A stretch of 64,000 nt of DNA from Botrytis cinerea B05.10. Its lineage: Eukaryota > Ascomycota > Leotiomycetes > Helotiales > Sclerotiniaceae. Of this stretch, positions 35,209 to 47,700 are shown in pieces. The translations under genes were made by a program, and so were the position numbers. The notes below the pieces were generated by a model. The model was not told the origin of the DNA, made no database searches, and saw nothing but the letters and a program-made list of their open reading frames with translations. The stretch covers positions 124,001 to 188,000 of the forward strand of contig NC_037317.1 in assembly GCF_000143535.2 (NCBI RefSeq), in the 5' to 3' direction. The number at the start of each line of letters is the position of its first letter. Within the stretch, counting starts at the first letter, position 1.

Positions 35209-36309
35209 GGTACGGGTACGTGGGCGGGGCAAGACTTGAAAGGAGAATGCAAATGTAAGGCTCAAGAGTTCGCTGAATCTCGAGATGGTTCAAGGTCGGG
35301 CTTTAAGGGACCGAACCATGACTGTCCGGAAGCATAAAAACATCTTCAGTGGCTGGCTGCCTGATTGGTTGGACTTTGGCTGCCACCTGACGAAAGGTCT
35401 GGGGTCGCTTCTAGATTACCCCACGCCCTAGCTCCAATCTACGTTGCCACCCACCTCTTCCTTGCAATTGACGCAATAATAGAAAAGGCGCCATTCATTA
35501 ATTTTAAACCTGACGCCGTAGACTTGCAGAAAAGTGTCGAATTGTAGTAATATGCTCCGCTCTCGTAATCACGATCGACCGTCTCGGCCCCCAAATTATG
35601 AATATATATGATAAGAAATTTTAGGCGAGCTAGTGCTGACGCACCCTTATCTAGCTGTCACCGGCATCTGTCCAAGCTCAAGAACCCCGGTATTTCGTAC
35701 TAAATAACTGCCGAGACTGAGTAAGGAGACTGTGAGACTCGCCCATCACAATTCACAGGTTAATCTGCAGACTGCATGGTAGGCTGACATCGGATGAACT
35801 TCATACCGTCTTGGTCTATGCCCTAAATTTGTTTTTGGTTATAATTACCAATACTGGCAAGGCCATGCAGATCACCTCTTGTTAAGTTGCTTTCTGCTTC
35901 TGTTGTGCCAGAAGGCAACTTAACCCACCGCCCTTGAGCAGGGTGGTCGCCCAAAGTAAACGATTAGGGTAAGGTGTTACCGTTTCACTTAGGGGCCATA
36001 CGCACAGACGGGAGCTCTGGGAGATAAAGAAAACTGTGATTATGAGGCGCAATAATCAACCGGTAGTTGCCTAGGTAGGTGCTAATTTTATGATTATGTC
36101 CTAAAGTAAGCTGATGAGATACGACTCGGAGGCACCCAATGGGAGACTTTTACGACCTCCCTCCCTCCCGTCTATGTCTTGCGCAAAAGAATTACTCATA
36201 GAAAGTCGTATCCAGGCTAGAATGATTGCAGGATAAAACAGTAGGCTTCTGCAGCTGACTTTCGAGCTTGGTTGACGGAGGGCTAATACTTGTCACATAA
36301 TCTTACAAA
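35209..36309. promoter_or_regulatory. Divergent promoter region, P450 and acyltransferase
   Basis: A 1.1-kb gap between head-to-head genes, so both 5' control regions lie here and may be co-regulated. It contains a strong inverted repeat at 35881-35924. No other gene is supported. Confidence 0.5.
35881..35924. repeat. 16-bp inverted repeat with 12-base loop
   Basis: Arms gttaagttgctttctg and cagaaggcaacttaac pair at 15 of 16 positions. It sits in the shared upstream region, about 390 bp before the acyltransferase ATG. It could be a regulator site or a small transposon scar; there is no evidence for either beyond the structure. Confidence 0.6.
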
Positions 36310-37890
36310 ATGGGAATTTACAAGTTGATTCGATCACTATTAGATCTCATACCTTCACTCAATACCTCCTATAGTAAAGACCTAAAGGTTCAACCAAAAA
36401 ATGACGCAATGGTACTTCCTTCCAATTTGACGACTAGAGAGCATTCTAGCTTCTCCCGTCATGTAGGCACTCTCGAAGACTTGTTCAACAATATCAGCGA
36501 GGTCAAGGGCTCAATTAACCGCGAGCACACCTCATTCTTCGTGGTCCTGCAACTTCATTTCCCGCCCACAAAGGCAAATGTTGAGGAATTTATTGCGAGA
36601 GCTTGGGAGAGTCTCGGACAACGATACCCAGCGCTACGTGCTCAAATCTCTCCCCCGAGCAAGTTCGACTCTCGCAAGCAGTCGAGCATTTCTGTGCAAC
36701 CCTGGGATGCAGCAAAGTTCCGCACGTCGTTCACCACGCACCCCAACTGCCCAAACGTCGACGTACTTTTCTCCGCCCCTTCCCCCAAGAGAACGACCGC
36801 CACATGCCACTGGCTCCCAAATCCGGGGCAGGTAGTGATTCGTACGGCACACTGGCGCTCTGACGGCTATGGGCTGGTTCTTCTTGCCGATAGCTTCCTA
36901 TCCGCGCTGGCTGATGAATTACAACAATGTTCGAGTGCTCCCCTGGGAAACAACGGATCCAAACAGCTCCTAGCTGTACCCGAAAGCCTCGAGAGCCTGG
37001 TTCGAAAGTATCTACCAGCCCCGCTGCCGGAAGAAAAAGCAGAAATTGATGAAATGGTGGAGACATTTGCCAAAGGCCACCAGAGTATCGGTTTCCCCAC
37101 CCGATCTAATGCAAGCACGACAACGCCTAGCATTTGTCAGCGTGCAGCGATACGTCTGACGGTAGAGGATTCGGCAAAGTTGATCAGTGGGTGCCAAACG
37201 CAAGGTATATCAGTGACTAGTGCCGTGAACGCAGCTGTCATCCGTACCGCAGCACAATTCCCCCAGGACCCAGGAGCGGACGCATACGCCATCTTCGCAC
37301 CAGTCAACTTTCGGATGCTACTGATGGCAGCCGGAGCTCAGGAATGCTCGCAGCCGACCGGTAACTACGTCTCAGGGGCGTCGCTACGCATCGATAACGC
37401 AGTAGGCAAGAGCTTCCGTGAGCTCGCAAACGAGCTGAACACGATATACTCACAGGACTTCACACGTTACGAGAGACCCGGTGGTGGGAAAACGCTGAAT
37501 CTTCTGCAGTCTACCGAGTCGTACATCCAATTCATAGCAAAGCTCTTCGCCCTATTTCCTTCACCCGGATGTCCATTTCCAAAAGCTCCCGTGATCAGTA
37601 GCTTTGGGAAGATGGATATGATTGTCAAGAGCGAATATGGCGGCGATAGTGACGATACGACCGGTGCATCAAAACTGCGCGTTACTGATTTCTGGGTAAG
37701 CTGCGACTGCGCGACGCCGATGATAACATTCAATCCCTACAGCTGGGGTGGAGCGTTTACCCTTTCATCCGCCTGGGAAGATAGCTACTATGAGAGAGAG
37801 TTCGTCATTGACGCACTCGAAAAGACTATGGCTGAGCTGGTAGAGGGACTGGAGATAGATCCACTGTCTTATCGAATAACTACTGGTTAG
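36310..37890 (+). CDS. HxxxD-motif acyltransferase (BAHD / trichothecene-acetyltransferase-like)
   Basis: A single-exon gene of 526 residues. The catalytic HxxxDG motif is seen as HWRSDG (His181, Asp185) in the first half-domain, followed by GYGLVLLADSFLSAL. The second half contains GISVTSAVNAAVIR and NPYSWGGAFTLSSAWEDSYY, equivalent to the C-terminal structural loop of the fold. Families of this type transfer acetyl or longer acyl groups from CoA to alcohols or amines, in the cytosol. No signal peptide is present; the N-terminus has a short hydrophobic helix. Divergent placement next to the P450 suggests it acylates a hydroxyl that the P450 or PKS provides, which is inference. The start gives a normal family length. 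Confidence 0.82.
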   Translation: MGIYKLIRSLLDLIPSLNTSYSKDLKVQPKNDAMVLPSNLTTREHSSFSRHVGTLEDLFNNISEVKGSINREHTSFFVVLQLHFPPTKANVEEFIARAWESLGQRYPALRAQISPPSKFDSRKQSSISVQPWDAAKFRTSFTTHPNCPNVDVLFSAPSPKRTTATCHWLPNPGQVVIRTAHWRSDGYGLVLLADSFLSALADELQQCSSAPLGNNGSKQLLAVPESLESLVRKYLPAPLPEEKAEIDEMVETFAKGHQSIGFPTRSNASTTTPSICQRAAIRLTVEDSAKLISGCQTQGISVTSAVNAAVIRTAAQFPQDPGADAYAIFAPVNFRMLLMAAGAQECSQPTGNYVSGASLRIDNAVGKSFRELANELNTIYSQDFTRYERPGGGKTLNLLQSTESYIQFIAKLFALFPSPGCPFPKAPVISSFGKMDMIVKSEYGGDSDDTTGASKLRVTDFWVSCDCATPMITFNPYSWGGAFTLSSAWEDSYYEREFVIDALEKTMAELVEGLEIDPLSYRITTG

Positions 37891-39263
37891 TAAACTCTGT
37901 GTAGGATGACCCGTGTAGTTTTATTGACTGTCTGACAGGTTGCAACGATGCTTCGACACGAAAGTGAAAAGAAAGTGAAAAGCCAGTCGCTTTAAGTCGG
38001 CAACTCGGTCATGATGATTGTAAGAGATGTAACCAGAATGAAGAATTTGGAGCTTTTTTGTCATGGTGAAAAGATGTCTTGTTAGTCTAGCTTGGTGAAG
38101 TGTATGATAGTAGGTCACAAAGAGAGTAGGAATCGATTTCTTGGTTGATAAACTCAAAATGAGGTCTGAATATGCTCTGCGAAAGTGGATGCGGATGACT
38201 AATAAGTCGCTCGCTTCAAGAGAATGCACGAACGAGATCTGCTTGCCAATGATACAACGAGAGCTGTGTAATATAAACTAATAAGAGATGGGGTCTATCA
38301 TTTCCAAGCCTAGGGGCCCGCGGATGCAAGAAGGGCTGGAGGAAGTGCAGGTAAGCATACGATGGAGTTTAGTCTCTGTATACCCAAATTCCTGCCCCGA
38401 GATTCTTCATCTATTCAAAAATCAACAAATTGAGATGTAAAAATTCTGTTAGATTAGATCTGTTAGGCTACTTGGGAATTGTCTTGAGAAAAAAACAAAA
38501 ACTGTCTCCAGGTTTATTTGGATATACTTTATATAGAGATAAAAAGGCTCGTAAATCGAATTTTGGTGTTGGTGTATACCTAGGTAGAGACCAAATCCAC
38601 CGCGTAGTAAGGTAAACCGGGTGTGGCGTCGGGTGGATGTGATATTTCATACCTGCTTCGGCATTCTTTCCCTCTCCACTGGGCCTCACCAACAATTATT
38701 ATACCGAATGACCCGCGTGTGCCCCTACATATTTGAGATGCATGAGTTCTCACGGATGTCAGCAGAAACACGCCCCCCGCGCCGCATGTGCCAAGATATT
38801 TGGATGCGAATCGCAAGGTTTCCACATATGTTGATCGGAATCAAGCTGATAACGAATTTATCCGCCAGAAAAGTTACACAGCAGCCCGTATTAATGCATT
38901 CTTCAAATGCCAGTTATAAATCTGTGCCGATGTAATGCATGCCATCCCGGTTCATTACAGTCTCACCAACTGCCTACTGATACCCGCCCAAATTGGACGC
39001 AGATCATCTAGTTATTTGATCACAGCCTCACAGGCAGAACAAGGGCACGGTTGGCTACCGTGGAGCGTTTCTCCTGACAAAATATCACAGAGTTCCAAGC
39101 CCCGGGTTCATCAAATAGATGTCTTGTTTATCTTTTGATCTTTTTTCCCTCAGATATAATCTCACGAACAAGTTGAGACACGCTCAAGCTCAACAGTGTC
39201 AGCGTGTAGCGAGTAATTGTAGTCCTCTAAACCATTCATTATACCCAACGCAGCTGGTATACA
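37891..39263. other. Intergenic region between acyltransferase and exporter
   Basis: 1.37 kb of GC-balanced sequence. Several overlapping frames of 60-105 codons occur on both strands, none with a domain, consistent start or splice support. It should hold the acyltransferase 3' end and exporter promoter. Nothing else seen. Confidence 0.4.
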
Positions 39264-41075
39264 ATGATGGCTGCAAATGGTTTTCAACAAGCTGAAATAC
39301 AGACTACAGAAAAAGAGAGCGGCGAGAAACCAGACGAGCATTGGCCAGCAGGATCAGAGAATACTGTGACTTCACAAGATGAAGTCAATGAGAAGGCTCC
39401 AGATCCAGATGGGGCAGTCAATGCGCGGCTGAATGACTCAAATTTGCCCCAGAATTGGCCTATCCAGAAAAAGTTCTTCAATATGGCGGTTCCCTCAGTT
39501 TTGTGTCTCGTGATGTATGTTTCTTCGAGTCAGTATTTCGATCTTTCAAAAAGTCCCTACTAATCCACAAAATCGCAGCGCCCTCGGGGCTTCTATCTGC
39601 ACTCCAGCTGTCCCAGACATCATACTCGGCTTTGGTGTTTCCGAAACCATTGCGCTCATCCCTCTCACGACTTACACGCTAGGCTTCGCCTTAGCACCGA
39701 TGCTCAGTGCACCAATAAGTGAGATTTTTGGTCGGATGGGAGCATACAAAATTACACCTCCACTTGTCGCGTTATTCAGTCTCGGTGCAGGCTTCTCACC
39801 TAATATAACAGCTCTCTGTATTCTCAGATTCTTTGCTGGGTTCTTCGGAGGTGCCAGCCTGCCAGTTGTTGGTGGGACGGCGGCGGATCTGTTTCATGCG
39901 AAAGATAGAGCTGTTTCAGTGACATTCGTCATGTATACTGCGTTTCTAGGCACAGCCCTCGGCCCTTTGATAGGCGGCTTCATAACGCAGCGCCATCACC
40001 AATTTGCAACAATCGATGGATGGAAATGGTCCCAGTGGGCTCTTGCCATCATGATGATCGCATCTTGGATTCCAGTGTTTCTACTTGACGAGACATACCT
40101 GAAGGTTATCCTCGCTAGACGGCAAAAGAAAGACGAGAAGCAGAACAGTTTGCCAGACACACCAAAGCCACCTGCCTCTCAATTACTGCTGCGTGTGATA
40201 TTCATTACGCTCCTCAGGCCAACGAAAATGCTGATGACAGAGCCGATTGTCGCACTCACTTCTTTGTATGCCGCTTTTACCTTCGCTGTCATTTTCACAT
40301 TCTTTGCCAGTGTACCCTATGTATATACCCAGGTCTACGATTTCGATCGCGGCAATACAGGCCTAGTCTTCTTAGGCGTATGCATCGGGTGCACCCTTGG
40401 GGTCCCTACAATGATCTTTTTAGATAAACGTTTCTATCAAAAAGCATGGTCCAAAATAGAAAGTGAGGGAAGAACTGGCAGGGTGGCACCTGAGCAGAGG
40501 TTATTGGCAGCAATGATAGGCGGTTTCGGTTTGCCAATTGGTTTGTTTTGGTGAGATACGAGTCTCTGAAGATAATGCGACGTAAAGTTGACCTGTTCTT
40601 AGGTTCGGCTGGTCCGCCAGGGAAGATGTCCATTGGATCGTCCCTATTATTGCCACGATCCCTTGTGCATGGGGCAATCTGTGCATATTTGTCAGTAATC
40701 AGGATGCACGCTCATGAATTGTTATACTAAAAGCTCCCAGACTAGCATTCTTCTATATCTTACGGATACTTACGAAGCTCTTACGGCCGCATCTGCCATG
40801 GCTGCTACCGGTTTACTTCGTTATTTTTTTGGCGGTACTTTCCCGCTCTTTATTACACACAGTACGTCTTGCTGCTTCGTCAAGCTAAGAGCTTTTGCTG
40901 ATTTCGAATAGTGTATAACCATCTCGGTATTGGCTGGGCGTCAAGCTTACTAGCATTCTTATCCATACTCCTGATTCCTATTCCATGGATTTTATATAGG
41001 TGGGGTCCAAGAATCAGGGCTGCTAGTAACCTTGAGACAATTAGAGTAGTAGAAGGAGATACGGAAGAGGCTTAG
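39264..41075 (+). CDS. MFS multidrug-type exporter (DHA1-like)
   Basis: Five exons: 39264-39514, 39579-40550, 40603-40690, 40741-40861, 40912-41075; predicted 531 residues. All four introns are GT-AG, 50-64 bp (intron 1 branch CTACTAATC). The hydrophilic N-terminus ends in NLPQNWPIQKKF, then ALGASICTPAVPDI (helix 1-2 region), the cytoplasmic loop APISEIFGRMG, LRFFAGFFGGASLPVVGGTAADLF and LGTALGPLIGGF (antiporter-type motif C). The last exons give LTAASAMAATGLLRYFFGG-FPLF and the final helix LLIPIPWILYRWG. About 12 helices in all, in the plasma or vesicle membrane, using proton gradient for drug export. Next to a PKS pathway, likely product efflux or self-resistance. Met 39267 is an equivalent start. 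Confidence 0.9.
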
Positions 41076-41240
41076 ATATGCCAAGAGCAATCCTAAGCGT
41101 TGTCAGTCGAAAATGAGAGTCGTGGAACCACTGAAGTGGGGGTAGGTGGGGCTGGTGCCCACCGCCTTAAACTGAACGTCTCAGGGATCGATTAGGCTTA
41201 CAAAGTCCATGACTTCAGGCTTATTAGAATTTCAAAATGT

Positions 41241-41740
41241 TCAATCATATCTTGAAATATAAGAAAAGCTATTTTGTCTATATCAATAGATTTATAATTG
41301 ATGGATTCGTAGAAACAAACGAAGTAGAAAAGTACTAATGTATTATATAATTATATATCTATATAACAGGTCATTTTTATATTTACAGATTTATAAAACC
41401 CTTTTTGATTAATTATAAATAATATGCCGATACTAGGGCAGGATTGTTTTGATCGATAAGAAAGCTTGAAACTTCAATTCAGTATACAATCTTAAAAGAA
41501 AAGAAAATTCAATTGAAAAAGAAGTAATTAGATTAAAGCAATTGAAAGCTTTCTAATAATCTAATTAGTTTTAGAATAAGATCTATAATAATAATGGAAT
41601 CAATTGATTAAGTTGAAAGGATCGATAAAGGTGGATTTGAAGATGTATTTGTAAGCAAATATATAATGCCTGAGGCACAGCTGCCTTGGATGTTTTTCAA
41701 TATTAGAATCTGAATTAGAATTTAGATTAGAATTTATAGA
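41241..41740. repeat. AT-rich repeat shared with positions 1-590
   Basis: Similar in order and orientation to the start of the window (blocks ggattcgtagaa, attatataattatatatct, attagattaaagcaatt, ggaatcaattgatt). It lies outside gypsy copy B, whose LTR starts at 42082. So the same host repeat sits left of both gypsy copies. Confidence 0.65.
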
Positions 41741-42055
41741 AAGAGAATTAGAAAGAGAATTAAGAAGAGAATTAGAAAGAGAATTAGGAAGAGAATTAAG
41801 AAGAGAATTAGAAAGAGAATAAAAGAAGAGAATAAGAGAAGAGAATTAGAAAGAGAATTAGGAAGAGAATTAAGAAGAGAATTAGAAAGAGAATAAAAGA
41901 AGAGAATAAGAGAAGAGAATTAGAAAGAGAATTAGGAAGAGAATTAAGAAGAGAATTAGAAAGAGAATAAAAGAAGAGAATAAGAGAAGAGAATTAAGAA
42001 GAGAATTAAGAAGAGAATTAGAAAGAGAATTAAAGAGAAAATTAGAAAAGAAAAG
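41741..42055. repeat. GA-rich minisatellite with 74-bp higher-order period
   Basis: Built of 12-13-bp units like agagaattagaa. Every sixth or so unit is a variant (aataaaagaag), which recurs at 41818, 41892 and 41966, that is every 74 bp, so units are arranged in a higher-order repeat. It corresponds to a much shorter GAATTAGAATCT repeat at 525-580 in the paralogous flank, so it has expanded here. Confidence 0.85.
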
Positions 42056-42081
42056 AGAATTATAAGATTTTAAGATTTTAA

Positions 42082-42264
42082 TGTTACGGGACAAAACGTG
42101 ACCGGCTCAATTAGACACGTGACAATGAACCTCTCGGATCTACTATGTACCGAATGAGGCCCGCACACATATAAATTGTATAATTTGTATAATTATAAAA
42201 AAGCAATGAAAAGTCTTAATACCATAATATACTAATTAATTTATTACTATTATTTATTCTAATA
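42082..42264 (+). repeat. 5' LTR of gypsy copy B (183 bp)
   Basis: Starts tgttacgggacaaaacgtg, ends tattctaata. Least mutated LTR of the family in this window. Confidence 0.9.
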
Positions 42265-44437
42265 ATTCTTTTCATTCTTTAAAAAAGAAATAATTCATTA
42301 ATTAATTTAAATAATAAATTACCATCAATATTATTATAATTTCTATAAAAAGAATACCTGAAAGAGATAGTAAAGAATTCCTTAGTACAATTTCAAGCTA
42401 ATTAAAAAGAGGTATTGAAGAATTTTTTCAAAATAATAATAATAAAAATTAAATAATGAAATAATAATGATTTATTAATGAAGATAATTAAAGTCTTTAA
42501 AAAATGATTACTAATATTTAAGTAATAATATAACAATAAGTTGATATTGTAGATAGCTTAATTCAAAAAGAGATATTTAATAAAATAATAAAGGAAATGG
42601 AGAGAATAAAATAGATTTATAAAAGAATTATAAAATGCAATTTATATATTCTTCTCCCGATTAATAATAATAATATTGCAATCCCATTATTATTGGTTTA
42701 TCAGATTATTGTATTTAATTAGGGGAAATCTTTAAAATTATAAAGATTAGAGAAATATGTAAACGAAAATATTAAAAAGGTAAAGGACTTTTTCTTTTAG
42801 ATAGAAATTATATTTCGAAGTGATAATGGATATTATTTTCCAATAAATGAAAAAAAGATTGATTATATTATTTAATACTTTAAAAAGTAGTTTTTATTGA
42901 TATAATATTGATATAAAAGTGAATTAATTAATATTAGTCTAAACTGATTCGATTTTAAAGAATATATATATAACTTTATTATAAATAAGAGAAATCAATA
43001 GTGATAAGTAATCCAATAAATCATTTATGTGAAATAATAATTAGGGTAATCAATAAATATATTTATAAATTATTTGGAGAGTTTAAAAGAGGATATCAAA
43101 CTAAAAACAAATAATATTTGAAAAAAAAGGTTTCTTACAGGATTACATTTGTATATAGTTAAGAGAATATTGGAGTTTTTATAATAACCAGAATTCAAAA
43201 GCGAATTAATAAAATAAACTTACAAATTGAAAAATGTAGATAAGTTTTATTATAAATAAGATATTGATGAATTATAAGGGTTCTATAAGTGGATCCAGTT
43301 ATTCCAAAATTTATAATATCTATTAAAGCAAGCCCGTTTCGAAGTTGAATAATAAATAGATATTACTATAAAACCTTCAAAATCAATTTAAAAAAAGATT
43401 TAAAAAAATGAATTAATTGATATCAAACCCGTTATAATATTATATACAAACTGTATAAAGAATATTATTTATTATAAATATTAATAAAAGGGATATTACA
43501 TTTTCAATTGTTGAAACTTTATTATATATCAATATTGTAAAGGAAATTATAAATCCAAAAAATGCCTAGGAATTATATTACAACCTTTTCGATAGGGAAA
43601 CACTTAGATTTAATTATTATTCTAAACATTTTATTAATATTGAATCCTCAAATAAAAGAATATATTATTTTTATTATTATAATAATATTTTAATCAAAAG
43701 ATAAGTTGATAGTATTTCGATATTTTATTGATTCAAAAGCATAAGCTAATATTATTCAACAATTCAAATATATCGAATGGGATTGGTTACTTATTAAGAA
43801 AGGAATAGTTTTAATATTTGCGAACAATATTATAATACTATTATATAATAATTATTAGTTTTTTATTAAAATAAAAGATTAAAAGGGAAAGAAGAAAATC
43901 TTTATTTATAAGTTTATTATTATTATATTAAATTTATTCAAAATCGATATTATATTTGGATTATTTTAGTTATAAATAATAAACTCAAATATCGATTGGA
44001 AATCGATATCTCTTTATTATCACCTCTCTTTTAATAATTTCGAAATGATTTCTATAAATGAATTCTATAACAAAATGAAAAAGAGTATTCATATATATAT
44101 TATATTATTAAAAATCTAACCCTATTATTATAAAAACAATGAATATCGCCAGATATTTATACTTTCTATATTAAATATTTTTAAAGAATATTAAAAATAT
44201 TAACAAATCTTTTTTAAAAAAGAAAGCAATATTCTATCAAAATATCATTTAATAAAGCATTATATTAATCTCGAAATCAATTCGAAATCTTTTTGAAAAT
44301 CAATTTATTTTTTATTTGAAAAGGAATTAATAGTATTAAAAGAATATTTAATAGAATATTAAAAAAAGGAATAGATAAGGAGATTTATTAATTCAATAAG
44401 AATATCAATTATATTTATTTTTAAAAAGGGGAAAGGC

Positions 44438-44781
44438 TATTAACTTTGTATCAATTATTAGGATTTAAATAGGATAATCAAAAAGGATTAAACCCTATTA
44501 TCTTTAATTAATAAGTTCTTAAATCAATTTTGATAAAATATTGTTTTTATTAAATTGGATTTGCAAAATATCTATTATTATATTTATATTAAAAAAGGTA
44601 ATAAATAAAAAATGGTATTTCGTATACAATATAAATAATTCGAATATTTAGTTATATTATTCAATTTAATTAATATTTTAGTAATATTTCAAATATATAT
44701 TAATCAAGCATTATTAGACTTAATAAATATTATATATATAGTATATCTAAATAATATTCTGATTTATTTTAAAAATAGAAA
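44438..44781 (+). pseudogene. Reverse-transcriptase remnant of gypsy copy B
   Basis: The same segment as 3920-4263 in copy A, at the identical offset within the element. The catalytic loop again reads YLNNILIY, so both copies lost the Asp pair. Multiple in-frame stops. Confidence 0.85.
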
Positions 44782-47700
44782 AAGTCATATATAGAATATC
44801 CACAGAGTTCTCGAATACTTTATAGAATACAAATTATTTGTAAAACTAAAAAAATATATCTTTTATATTTATAAAATTGAATTTCTAAAATTTATTGTTT
44901 TGGAAACAAAAATGATAATAAAATCCAATTATATTCAAATTATTATAGAATAACTAATATCTACAAATTTTAAAGAATTATAAATATTTCTGAACTTTGT
45001 AAACTTTTATCAATAATTTATTAGAATCTATTCGATAATAGTTTATAAAATAATTGCCTTTATAAAAAGAATAAAGAAAAATAAAATGATAAAGAAGTTT
45101 ATATAAATAAAAGAGATCCAAAATATATTTGAAATATTAAAAAAAGCATTTATTATAATACCAATATTCAAATACTTCGAATTATTATTTTATATTATAA
45201 TTGAAATCGATTTATTGATATTTACTTTAAAATATATTTTATTATAATTATTTAAAAAAGAGATTATAAAAATATTAATATAATAATAATACTCTATCAC
45301 ATTTTATTTGAAAAAACTAAATCCTATAAAATAATAATATTTCATTTACAATTAGAAATTATTAATAATATATATTACATTTATATAATAACATTATTAT
45401 TTGATAAATAATTGGTATACAATTGTAATGAAATCGAATTATAATAATTTATAACATTTTATAATAAAAAAGATTCTTAATAATAAATAAATTAAATAAA
45501 TAGAAATATTAATAATCTATAATTTCGAAATAATATATAGAATAAAGAAACTGAATCTAATCAATAGATTATTATATTATTCTAATTATATTATTGATAT
45601 AAAGAATATCAATAATATATTATTTACATTTTAAAATAAATTAAAAAATATTATAATTATTATAAATTTATTTTATAAATTCATTATAAAAACGAAACCC
45701 TTATATATTATTATTAATCATTTATAAAGGAAAAGATATAGCTTATTATTATATAAACAATTAATTTTATTAATAAAAATTGATTGTAAATAATCAATAT
45801 TATATTGAATTGTTAGTATTTTTATATTCGATGAAATAGTATTCGAATTTATATTGAAATCGATAGAAAAAGCTTTATTGTAATTTCAAAAAGAAAATGA
45901 TTTTATAAAGAATAAAGAGTATTTAAGATAAAAATTATATTTTATTAAAGATATTTTATTATAATAAATGGATATTAATGAACTTCTTAAATATAAAAAG
46001 AGTATATATATATTATTAAATAATATTTTTAGAATAGAAATCTTAGAAATATATTATAATAATCCTATTAAAAATTATTAAAATATTATTAAAATATTGG
46101 AAATATTAAAATCTAAATATTATTAATTTTTAATAAGAAAAGATATCAAATAATATATTAAAATATATATAATATATTAATAAATCATTATTAAAAGATA
46201 TAAGTTATATAGTGAGTTATAAATTCTTCTTATTTTAAAAGAATTTTGAAAAGAGATAATTATAGATTTTATTATAGATTTATTTTTTTTGAAATATAAA
46301 AAATATATATATAATTTTATTCTAATAATAATTGATAGATTTATAAAACTAATTTAATATATTATTATTAATAAAATAATATTGTCTTTTAAATTAATTG
46401 ATATTATAATTAATATAATATTTAAAGATTTTGATATATTAAAAGATATAATTTTCAATAAGGGATTATAATTCATTAATAAATTTTGGAATAGTTTAAT
46501 ATTTTATTTGTGAATTTGTTATAAGTTATTAATGGCATTTTATTTACAAATCGATAATTAAATTGAATAATAAAATCAAAATTTAATTTATTATATAAAT
46601 TGCTATATTAATTATAAATAAAACAATTGAATATTATTATTATCTTTTATTAAATTTATATATAATATAACATGATATAGTATAATCAATATAAGTTTAT
46701 TTCAGATTATATATAAGTTTCAATCTATATTTTATTATATTGATGAGAATATTGATTTAAAAGGAAAGGTGTTAGCAATATATAAGTGTATTAATATTTT
46801 AAAAAAAGAAAAAGAAAAGCTAAAAGAATTCTGGAAATTGATAATCAATTAGAAAAACAAGAATATTATAAAAAGATTATTATAATAATATAATATTGAG
46901 GATAAAGTAATATTAAATATAAAGAATATTAAATAATTATAATTTAAAAAAAAATTCTTTAATTGATTTATAGATCTCTTTATTATAATAAATATAAAAA
47001 CTAATAAATAAATATATGAATTTAGATTATTGTTTATTTATAAAATCTATAATATATTTTATATCTTTTTATTCGAATTATAATATAAATAATAGAGTAT
47101 CGCTGATCTATTATTATTAAAAGAAATTAATGATTATATAAAATATAAAATAAAAAGGATTTTAATATATAAAAAAAAAATAAAAATATATAATATCTAA
47201 TATAATAAAAAGACTATTAATTAATAAAAGATATATAAAAAGCATTTTATAATTTAGAAAATATAAAAGTAATAATAAAAGAATATTATAAAGAAAAAGT
47301 ATTATTAATATAGAAAAAAAAAAAAACAAAAAAAAAGCTTAAAAATATTTAATATAAAAAGATCTTATAAAATTTATATTTAGAATATATATATTATATT
47401 AAATTATTTAAAAAGGATTATCTAATAAAGAAATCAAAAAGAATAATTTCTTTGAATTTATAATATATCAATAATTAAATTCAAATGATTTATTATATAA
47501 AAAGAATTCTAAAAGATTGAAATCAATTTCCTAATTTATTTATTTAATTTAAAAAATCAATTACAATATTTTAATTATTAAAAAGAATAAAATCTATATT
47601 ATTAATATATCTTCTAAAACTTACAAACTCAATTTAATTAATCTTATTCCCTTTATTAATTTCATTTTGATTATCAACTTTTTCTTTTTCATTTTTATAA

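Noticed and set aside
41882..42094. 70-residue minus-strand frame rich in Leu, Phe and Ser
   Set aside because: It is a translation of the GA minisatellite and runs into the LTR; repeats of this kind stay open by chance.
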